NCBI RefSeq assembly: GCF_051131155.1
Contig: NZ_CP159508.1
Location: 4,216,001-4,280,000 of the forward strand
Direction of reading: 5' to 3'
DNA length: 64,000 nucleotides
From: Pseudanabaena minima
Lineage (GTDB): Bacteria; Cyanobacteriota; Cyanobacteriia; Pseudanabaenales; Pseudanabaenaceae
Shown: one piece after another, positions 57,940 through 64,000 of the stretch
Position numbering within the stretch: the stretch's first letter is position 1
How the letters are laid out: the number at the start of each line of letters is the position of its first letter
The notes under the pieces: model-generated
What the model was told of the DNA's origin: nothing
Database searches by the model: none
The model's input: the letters and a program-made list of their open reading frames with translations, nothing else
Program-made: the position numbers and the translations under genes

Positions 57940-59538
57940 TTAAAAACTTTTGCCGATCGCCTCAGCAAGTCCATCTAAGGTATATTCCAACGCCTCACAG
58001 TCAACCCGTCCTAATAACTCGTAGCAAGTCTTAGAAGTCTGAGGTCCAATTGAGGCAATTTTTATTTGGGCAATCCAGCCCTGCCAAATTTCTGGCGAGG
58101 CTACGCGATCAAGTAGTTGGCAAAAATGCTTGACGGTTTTGGAGCTAGCAAAGGCGATCGCATCTAAGCTCTGATTTTGAATTGCAGCTAGAGCCACAGG
58201 ATCGATCTCTTCAGGACATCCCGACTCATAGGCAGGAATAGCGTCAACAGTCGTCCCATGTTGCTGCAACTGCTCTACTAAAATCTCCCTTCCGCCCGAC
58301 TGCACACGGGGAAATAACATTTTTTTGTCAGTTAAAACATGATTGGGAATAGCAAGAAAGGCATCTACTAAAGCATCGGCAACAAAATCTGTGGGTACTA
58401 AATCTGGTGAAATTCCATAATTTGCCAAAACTTCGGCTGTTTTTCGCCCCACTACAGCAACTTTCAAAGAATGCAAAGCACGGCTATCTTGACCCGATTC
58501 TCGCAAGCGCCCAAAAAAGCTTTCAACGGCATTCGCGGATGTCAAAATTAGCCAGTCATAATTGGATAGATTGGCGATCGCCTGATCGAGCATTTCCCAA
58601 CTAGTCGGCGGGACGATTGCCAAAGTTGGCATCTCGATTACCTTTGCCCCTTGACTGATCAATAAATCTGTAAATTGGCTAGCCTGACCCGCCGCCCTTG
58701 TTACCAAAATCGTTTTGCCTTGCAATGCTAACTTGTCCTTTTCGAGATCTACCTGTTGCTCAAAATTTTCCAACGATTGACTGCACTGATGTGACAATTG
58801 CTCATGAAACTTTACGGCTTCACCAATAATAATTACTGAGGGCGATAGCGATCCTTCAGGTAGTTTTGCTTGAATATCCTTCAGAGTTCCTGTCCATACT
58901 TGTTGATCGGCTCTTCCACACCAACGCACGATCGCGATTTTTGTATCCCCAGATTTTCCCGCTTGTAATTTCTCTAATAAGCTTGCCAGATTATTTGTCC
59001 CCATCAAAATTACCAATGTTGGAATTTGGGCGATCGCTTCCCAAGGTAATCGAGCCAAATCATGCCCCGTCATAACTGCAAAACAAGAACTCGCTTCTAC
59101 TTCCGTAAGTGGTATGCCTGTCAACATCGGCGCTGCGATCGCACTGGAGATTCCTGCCACAACTTCCCATTCACAATTTGCTGCTTGTAGGGCAAGTATC
59201 TCAGGTAGCGATCGCCCAAATATCCAAGGATCTCCACTCTTGAGGCGCACCACGTGCTTACCTTGCAAGCAATAATCCACCAACATTTGATTGATTTCGG
59301 CTTGTTTGATGCTTTCCTGTCCGCCACGTTTACCAGCAATGATGCGATCGCAGTTTTCTGGAGCGAGATCTAATAAAGTGCGATCGACCAACGCATCACT
59401 AATAATTACTTCAGCAACGCTAATCAAGTCCCTAGCACGAACCGTCAAAAACTCCACGCTACCAATTCCTGCCCCAACAATAAAAACTTTGCCTTGAGTT
59501 ATATTTTTCTTTGAAATATCTTGCATTCTAGGACTCAT
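57940..59538 (-). CDS. cobA-hemD: Fused uroporphyrinogen-III methyltransferase / synthase
   Basis: 532 residues. The N-terminal SUMT domain (about 10-250) has VFIVGAGIGSVEFLTVRARD, RLKSGDPWIFGR and CFAVMTGHD. It methylates uroporphyrinogen III with S-adenosylmethionine to precorrin-2. The C-terminal HemD domain (about 272-530) cyclises hydroxymethylbilane; it includes VTRAAGQASQFTDLLISQGA and FASSKTVKHF. The fusion couples two steps of the tetrapyrrole branch to sirohaem and cobalamin. Fusions of this kind are known in several bacteria. Confidence 0.9.
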   Translation of the reverse strand: MSPRMQDISKKNITQGKVFIVGAGIGSVEFLTVRARDLISVAEVIISDALVDRTLLDLAPENCDRIIAGKRGGQESIKQAEINQMLVDYCLQGKHVVRLKSGDPWIFGRSLPEILALQAANCEWEVVAGISSAIAAPMLTGIPLTEVEASSCFAVMTGHDLARLPWEAIAQIPTLVILMGTNNLASLLEKLQAGKSGDTKIAIVRWCGRADQQVWTGTLKDIQAKLPEGSLSPSVIIIGEAVKFHEQLSHQCSQSLENFEQQVDLEKDKLALQGKTILVTRAAGQASQFTDLLISQGAKVIEMPTLAIVPPTSWEMLDQAIANLSNYDWLILTSANAVESFFGRLRESGQDSRALHSLKVAVVGRKTAEVLANYGISPDLVPTDFVADALVDAFLAIPNHVLTDKKMLFPRVQSGGREILVEQLQQHGTTVDAIPAYESGCPEEIDPVALAAIQNQSLDAIAFASSKTVKHFCQLLDRVASPEIWQGWIAQIKIASIGPQTSKTCYELLGRVDCEALEYTLDGLAEAIGKSF

Positions 59539-59631
59539 TCAATAAATTACTTTTTAAAGCTACACATCTACCTCATCACACTCCGAGTCAAAGTCCTGAG
59601 ATAGTCCAGAGACAAATTTTCTGAGGTTCGT

Positions 59632-60393
59632 TTAGAGCATATAGGTAGCCAAAAAATCTTTTACGCCTTCGAGCATTTGTTCAACATCGGAACGAGAAAA
59701 TTTATCAAATTCACCATGTGCTGCTGCATTGCGAATATCCGCCCAAAAACGTAACTGTTTAGCCTTTAATTCATTAAACACTGCCGCTTTCTTCAGCTCG
59801 TCAATGAGAGGGTTTAATGTAAGTGGTTCTGATTTTCCCTTTGTAGTTGTTTTAAAAGTAAGAATAGGTGGGGTTTGTTGATCGCAAAGTGTGCGTAAAG
59901 ATTTTTCTAATACTGCTCCAGTTAAAACTGCTGCTGGAACATGATCGTATTTTCCCCTCGAACCTTCATTTAGTAGATTTTCAGCTTGTTCTAGATAGTT
60001 AGCTACAATCTCAGCCTCAATTTGAATTGATAGATTAGCTAGAAAACCATTTTCAAAATCATCTTTGATAGCTTTTAGTTTGCCAACAGTTTCAGACATT
60101 AATAGTGTGTCAACATATTGTTGGTCAATATGTATTGCGATAGCCTTACTACGAGAACCAATCTGGAACTTCTCAAACTCTTCGATTAAGTTCCTGTGTG
60201 TATTATTTTTTTGAAGTATCTGACCTAGAAGTGATAAGCAGCTTGTTTTCCACTGCATAGCAGCAGAACTTATACTTGTATTGCATCCATTAGTTAGATC
60301 TTCTTTAATCTGTCGATTAATTTTTTCTCCTTCATTGATAAGTACGTCAAAACGATCAACATACTTTTTTTGCAAGTTGACTGGTAGGGTCAC
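59632..60393 (-). CDS. HEPN/DUF4145-like protein
   Basis: 253 residues, helical. The N-terminal half is unassigned, and the C-terminal half resembles DUF4145/HEPN. Near the end, LRFWADIRNAAAHGEFDKFS contains RNAAAH, an R-x4-H motif as in HEPN RNases. HEPN proteins with this motif often cleave RNA in abortive-infection and toxin systems. It lies divergent from an MntA/HepT pair, 124 bases away, so the two may belong to the same defence cluster. Domain naming is by motif only. Confidence 0.65.
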   Translation of the reverse strand: MTLPVNLQKKYVDRFDVLINEGEKINRQIKEDLTNGCNTSISSAAMQWKTSCLSLLGQILQKNNTHRNLIEEFEKFQIGSRSKAIAIHIDQQYVDTLLMSETVGKLKAIKDDFENGFLANLSIQIEAEIVANYLEQAENLLNEGSRGKYDHVPAAVLTGAVLEKSLRTLCDQQTPPILTFKTTTKGKSEPLTLNPLIDELKKAAVFNELKAKQLRFWADIRNAAAHGEFDKFSRSDVEQMLEGVKDFLATYML

Positions 60394-60517
60394 TTAATAT
60401 TTTTCTCCATATTTTGTTTTGATGTTCGTCTTTCAAATTATACTAAAAGTATTTGCTTAGAAATACATCACACTTTATTGTAAATGCTATAAACAAGCTT
60501 GCTAGTTATATCAGCAT

Positions 60518-60805
60518 ATGAATCTACAAGAATTGCAGAGACATCGATTAAAAATTATTGAACTAGCAAAACAATATCATTCTCATAATATTAGAGTGTT
60601 TGGCTCTGTTGCCAAAAATGAAAATACAGAAAATAGTGATATTGACTTTTTGATTGATCCTGATCCAGAACAAGATTTATTTGACGTAATTCGCTTACGC
60701 AGAGCATTACAGGAATTACTAAATTGTGACGTTGATATTGTCCATAGCACAGCCCTGCACCATACTATCAGACAGGAAATTTTGTCATCAGCAATTCTAT
60801 TATGA
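60518..60805 (+). CDS. mntA: MntA-type minimal nucleotidyltransferase antitoxin
   Basis: 95 residues. GSVAKNENTENSDIDFLID is the nucleotidyltransferase signature (GS, then D-x-D). In the family, MntA AMPylates or otherwise modifies the partner HepT near its R-x4-H motif and so blocks its RNase activity. It overlaps the next gene by four bases (ATGA), giving coupled translation and the standard antitoxin-toxin order. Confidence 0.87.
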   Translation: MNLQELQRHRLKIIELAKQYHSHNIRVFGSVAKNENTENSDIDFLIDPDPEQDLFDVIRLRRALQELLNCDVDIVHSTALHHTIRQEILSSAILL

Positions 60806-61179
60806 GCAAAGTACCAAAATCGCCTCTGTTTTTTCTCTATCACATTAAGGAATCCATAGAGGCGATCGCTATTCATATTCAAGAAGGAAAACAAAGTTTC
60901 TTAACCAATAGAACAGTGACAATGGCTGTAATCCGAGAGCTAGAAATTATTGGCGAAGCAGTTAACAAACTTCCTGCCGAATTCAAAAACAATTATCCTT
61001 TAGTTCCTTGGCGCGATATTGGGGATTTTAGAAACGTTTTAGCTCATCACTATTGGGGGATTGATTTAGAAACTGTCTGGAATATCATCCACAACCCTGA
61101 CAAATTGCCTGATTTAAATAATCACGTTAAAACTTGTATTCAAGATTTAGAAAATCACTCTTCTGAAAATCCTGAGTAA
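60802..61179 (+). CDS. hepT: HepT-like HEPN toxin (DUF86)
   Basis: 125 residues. The HEPN RNase motif is R-x4-H in FRNVLAHHYWGID (RNVLAH), followed by the Tyr that MntA modifies in characterised pairs (the RX4HXY layout). The helical DUF86 fold and the overlap with mntA support a type VII toxin-antitoxin pair. It probably cleaves RNA when its partner is lost. Sequence intact, no truncation. Confidence 0.87.
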   Translation: MSKVPKSPLFFLYHIKESIEAIAIHIQEGKQSFLTNRTVTMAVIRELEIIGEAVNKLPAEFKNNYPLVPWRDIGDFRNVLAHHYWGIDLETVWNIIHNPDKLPDLNNHVKTCIQDLENHSSENPE

Positions 61180-61261
61180 ATTGAACCAACAATAATCATT
61201 ATTTCGAGATAATCCAATTTAGAGGCAAAATCTCACTAAAATTGATTCATATGAAGTAAAT

Positions 61262-61307
61262 TTACGGGAACGAGCCAAGAACTTAAGTTCTTGACTCGTT
61301 CCCGTAA
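61262..61307. terminator. Bidirectional terminator
   Basis: TTACGGGAACGAG-CAAGAACTT pairs across its centre with AAGTTCTTGACTCGTTCCCG, between the hepT and Uma2 genes. Confidence 0.65.
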
Positions 61308-61315
61308 GTCCTAAC

Positions 61316-61966
61316 TCAAAGATTCTCAGGATCTATGCCCATTTCGCGAAGTTTAGCTGCATATTTAGACATAGCATTTAGAGCTTGTTCTTTTTGTTGA
61401 ACCTGTTCAAGATAAGTTAAAAACTTGCTCCCATCAGGGTTAAAAACATTTAAACTTTCATCAGTTAGCTCAAAGCGAATTCCTAATCGTGGGCTGATCC
61501 AATTTTGGACATCATCAATTGGCTCTAGTCGATTCTGTTCTTGATTTCTGATCCATATTGCCAAATCATTAGAAAGATGATCGTAAACATAATATTCCTC
61601 TACCCCATAGGTTTGATAAAAATCAAACTTGCGAGACATTTCTAAAATACGATTGCCCCTAGACAAAATTTCAAATACTACTTGAGGGGCTATCCCTGAC
61701 TCAAGATGTTGAATGTAAGAACCTCTTGCTCCTTTAGGTCTGCCAAATACCACCATTGCATCAGGCGCACGGCGAATTTCAGGGCGATCTTCCACAGGAT
61801 ACCAGAGCAAATCTCCTGCTACAAATACATTCTCATCATCTTTAAATAGAGATTCCAATCCACCTGTAATCGTCACTATCCATTGATAATGCTCGGTACT
61901 TTCTGCCATCGGTTGTCCGTCAGTACTAGGGTAAATAGTCTCTAATTTGCTGATTGTATTAGTCAT
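61316..61966 (-). CDS. Uma2 family (DUF820) putative endonuclease
   Basis: 216 residues. The restriction-endonuclease-like fold has RRAPDAMVVFG with the metal-binding Asp, and PQVVFEILSRGNR with the Glu of the PD-(D/E)xK pattern. Many cyanobacteria carry large families of these genes without an assigned role. A C-terminal coil (about 180-216, YLEQVQQKEQALNAMSKYAA) is typical. The activity is predicted, not shown. Confidence 0.85.
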   Translation of the reverse strand: MTNTISKLETIYPSTDGQPMAESTEHYQWIVTITGGLESLFKDDENVFVAGDLLWYPVEDRPEIRRAPDAMVVFGRPKGARGSYIQHLESGIAPQVVFEILSRGNRILEMSRKFDFYQTYGVEEYYVYDHLSNDLAIWIRNQEQNRLEPIDDVQNWISPRLGIRFELTDESLNVFNPDGSKFLTYLEQVQQKEQALNAMSKYAAKLREMGIDPENL

Positions 61967-62033
61967 GTGGTTTGACCTGTGCGATCGCCAAGCAACTGAG
62001 ATTAATTATATAGCTACCGCAATATTAAAGTAG

Positions 62034-62074
62034 CCAAGAGATTGTGTGATGCTTCGCGTCGCACAATCTCTTGG
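62034..62074 (-). terminator. Hairpin after mutL
   Basis: CCAAGAGATTGTG pairs with CACAATCTCTTGG; the second arm lies 13 bases past the mutL stop on the minus strand. Confidence 0.6.
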
Positions 62075-62086
62075 ACTATTCTTGGA

Positions 62087-63799
62087 CTATTTTGAGATAA
62101 TCCAATTGCGGCGGAAAAATCTTGCTAAATCTGACTCATCGATCGCTAAGCAGATCGGACGACCATGAGGACAAGTGTGAGGATTGCGGGTTTGTTGCCA
62201 TTGCCAGAGCAGATCGCGAATTGTAGAAATTTCTAACTTTGTACCATTGCGAATTGCGCTACGACAGGCTGCCGTTGCCCTTGACATGGTGGGATCATCC
62301 TGCTGACTCATTTCTTGCAAAATTACTGCACAATCCTCATGTCCAATTAAGATTTCAGGCAGCGATCGCACAGCCCATAGGTTATTTCCAAAAGCTTCTA
62401 TTTCTAAACCTAATGCTTGCAATCGTTCAATCTCATCATCAGAAAGTTGCTTTAATAAAATCGGTTGCTCGATTGCCACGATTTGCCATTGAGTTTCGAT
62501 TTGTTCAAAGAGAACTCGCTCATGGGCAACATGCTGCTCCACTAGCCATAAACCACCCGCATGTTCCGCCAAGATGTAAGTATCTAGAACCTGCGCGATC
62601 GCTTTTAATGATAAATTCGGCTGCTTAAAGGTTTCGCGTTTGGTAGGAATCAAATAAGAAGTTTTTCGCTCAGCAGTTCTTAATAGATCATTAGCGGCAC
62701 TATTGTAATTAATTTGTGAACTTGATTCAGGTACTTTTAGGGCTTCCGTAATACATTCTTTTAACTGAGTTTGAATTTCTCCTAAATCCTGAATATAGGC
62801 TTCAGACTTGGCGGGATTACGATTCCAGTCAATGCGATCGCAGGGTAAGTTTAAATTAACAATACACACAGGAAAACGATTGCGTGGCAAGGTTCGCTCT
62901 AAACTAGAGAGAATAGTTTGCTCTAATTCAGGAAAGTTAATTACCCGCCCATTGAGATTGATTTTTACCCAATCAGGACGACGACGAGATAGGCGATCGG
63001 GTAGTCCGAGGGTAATGGATATTCCCTCACCCCCAGCCCCTCTCCCAGTGAGGGAGAGGGGAGCAAGACTCTGGTTAACCCTCTCCCTCACTGGGAGAAG
63101 GGTTTGGGGGGTGAGGGCAAACTCTCTAAACACCAGATCATAGGGCTGAATCGAACTAATAATTTGGGGCAAAATATCACTTGCATTCTCTCCTGCCCAA
63201 ATTGTGAGCCATTCTTTTCCATCGAGATTAACTTGCCAGTTAACCTGTGGATTCGCGATCGCCATTTGCTGAATTTGTAACTGTACTTTGCGAACTTGCT
63301 GTGAATTGCTAGGCAAAGATTGTAAGCGATTGGGATAACGAGAAAATAGATTGTGAACTGTGACGACTGTACCTGTGGCGATCGCCACCACCTTTGGGCT
63401 AGTGGACAAATTACCGTAATGATCATAATGAGCCTGATAGCCCACTGGTTCTAGAACAGGACGACTGCAAATATTCAAATCAGCAAGTTGGGCTAGACTA
63501 TAAAGAGCTTCACCCCGAAAGCCTAAACTATTAATCTGTTGTAAATCTTCAGCATTATTGATTTTACTAGTTGTATGCGGTGTAGCTGCCTGTGATAAAT
63601 CAGCGATCGTCATGCCACAGCCATTATCACTCACTTGTACTGAGAGGGAATCTGTCCAAATGGAAATCACGATTCTGGTTGCGTTAGCATCGATCGCATT
63701 TTCTGCAAGTTCTCTAACCACTGCCGCTAAGGAATCAATCACCTCACCTGCGGCAATTAGATGGACAACTTCTATAGGTAGAGTGTGAATGTTTTGCAT
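62087..63799 (-). CDS. mutL: DNA mismatch repair protein MutL with repeat-encoded insertion
   Basis: 570 residues. The GHKL ATPase domain has ELAENAIDANATRI and GFRGEALYSL. The C-terminal domain carries the endonuclease-type motif EQHVAHERVLFE, which has Glu where the canonical motif is DQHA, together with ACRSAIRNG and CPHGRPI. MutL couples mismatch recognition to repair. About residues 227-258 (63024-63117) are encoded by a C/G-run repeat element, placed at the start of the transducer domain. The start is next to the end of the upstream gene (3-base gap), and an AGGA within that gene is the ribosome binding site. Whether the insertion is tolerated is unknown. Confidence 0.92.
   Translation of the reverse strand: MQNIHTLPIEVVHLIAAGEVIDSLAAVVRELAENAIDANATRIVISIWTDSLSVQVSDNGCGMTIADLSQAATPHTTSKINNAEDLQQINSLGFRGEALYSLAQLADLNICSRPVLEPVGYQAHYDHYGNLSTSPKVVAIATGTVVTVHNLFSRYPNRLQSLPSNSQQVRKVQLQIQQMAIANPQVNWQVNLDGKEWLTIWAGENASDILPQIISSIQPYDLVFREFALTPQTLLPVRERVNQSLAPLSLTGRGAGGEGISITLGLPDRLSRRRPDWVKINLNGRVINFPELEQTILSSLERTLPRNRFPVCIVNLNLPCDRIDWNRNPAKSEAYIQDLGEIQTQLKECITEALKVPESSSQINYNSAANDLLRTAERKTSYLIPTKRETFKQPNLSLKAIAQVLDTYILAEHAGGLWLVEQHVAHERVLFEQIETQWQIVAIEQPILLKQLSDDEIERLQALGLEIEAFGNNLWAVRSLPEILIGHEDCAVILQEMSQQDDPTMSRATAACRSAIRNGTKLEISTIRDLLWQWQQTRNPHTCPHGRPICLAIDESDLARFFRRNWIISK
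63024..63117. mobile_element. MITE-like repeat inserted in frame in mutL
   Basis: The ends CCCTCACCCCC (63024) and GGGGGGTGAGGG (63106-63117) are inverted repeats. The inner arms CCCTCTCCCAGTGAGGGAGA and its inverted relative CTCTCCCTCACTGGGAGAAG make a double hairpin. It is 94 bases, a type common between genes in cyanobacteria, and here has no stop codon in the mutL frame. Confidence 0.75.
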
Positions 63800-63802
63800 T
63801 GC

Positions 63803-64000
63803 TTATCCTAAGCGCTGCTTCAGCCAAAACTGTAATGTGGGTAGTGCAATCCGATAGCCATATTTTGCACCATAGACTAGTCCCTTTTGTTCCAAACTAT
63901 CCAATGCTCCTTGAAGGCTGCCACCTTTAGAAAGTTGATGTTTTTGAATATATTCACGACTATGGGGGCTAACTGTGGGATCGATCGCAAGGCTTTCTAG
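63803..64000 (-). CDS. C-terminal end of an unidentified protein (partial)
   Basis: The last 65 residues of a gene that runs past the window end, stopping at the TAA at 63805-63803. The sequence LSKGGSLQGALDSLEQKGLV followed by GYRIALPTLQFWLKQRLG resembles the winged-helix end of an AAA-type ATPase. Translation of mutL starts 3 bases after this stop, so the two are probably in one operon. The full identity is not visible. Confidence 0.6.
   Translation of the reverse strand, partial: LESLAIDPTVSPHSREYIQKHQLSKGGSLQGALDSLEQKGLVYGAKYGYRIALPTLQFWLKQRLG

Overview
The window looks like chromosomal DNA from a cyanobacterium, probably a filamentous Pseudanabaena-like one. The octamer GCGATCGC (HIP1) is very frequent. 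The gene set is typical of cyanobacteria: a Psb32-like photosystem repair protein, a DUF3769 outer-membrane protein, cyanobacterial PEP carboxylase, a carotenoid oxygenase, a fused CobA-HemD, ComFB-domain and SLH proteins, and an rRNA operon with tRNA-Ile and tRNA-Ala in the spacer. The genus is an impression; no comparison was run.

Layout. 1-9.7 kb: a giant nSTAND-WD40 protein (minus), a DUF4079 membrane protein, a large acidic protein of unknown function, and psb32. 9.7-14 kb: a probable chromosomal origin, with nine exact DnaA-box-like nonamers immediately upstream of dnaN, then a DUF3769/LptD-like gene. 14-24.2 kb: msrB and sodB, then an accessory stretch around ileS. It holds a NACHT NTPase with a low-complexity repeat, an orphan polymorphic-toxin tip with a likely immunity gene, ileS itself, and a two-gene unit pairing an ART-like protein with a stand-alone EF-Tu domain III-like protein. 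A relic of the ileS 3' end lies beyond that unit. 24.2-43.5 kb: mostly housekeeping and conserved cyanobacterial genes (amidase, ppc, UbiH-type hydroxylase, ftsW, MFS transporter, glutaredoxin, tandem ComFB, carotenoid oxygenase, SLH protein) with one DUF4258/DUF2283 pair. 43.6-49 kb: the rRNA operon 16S-tRNA-Ile-tRNA-Ala-23S-5S. 49-64 kb: HEAT protein, tRNA-Gly, TcdA-like protein, pentapeptide protein, response regulator, ftsE-ftsX, tRNA-Arg, fetB-like permease, peptidoglycan-binding protein, cobA-hemD, a HEPN/MNT-HEPN cluster, a Uma2 protein, mutL and the end of a further gene.

Functional themes are replication initiation (oriC, dnaN), cell envelope and division (DUF3769, FtsW, FtsE/X, amidase, peptidoglycan-binding and SLH proteins), oxidative-stress repair (SodB, MsrB, glutaredoxin, Psb32), tetrapyrrole and carbon metabolism, and several small conflict modules (NACHT, toxin/immunity, ART/EF-Tu-D3, DUF4258/DUF2283, MntA/HepT, HEPN protein).

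Intergenic DNA is unusually rich in long, nearly perfect hairpins, many with a GC core such as GGCGGCGC-GAA-GCGCCGCC inside different AT-rich outer arms, plus MITE-like repeats. One such repeat lies in frame inside mutL. The most novel-looking items are the ART/EF-Tu-D3 pair, the duplicated ileS end that brackets it, the orphan toxin cassette, and the mutL insertion. All protein assignments come from recognising motifs by eye; no database search was run.
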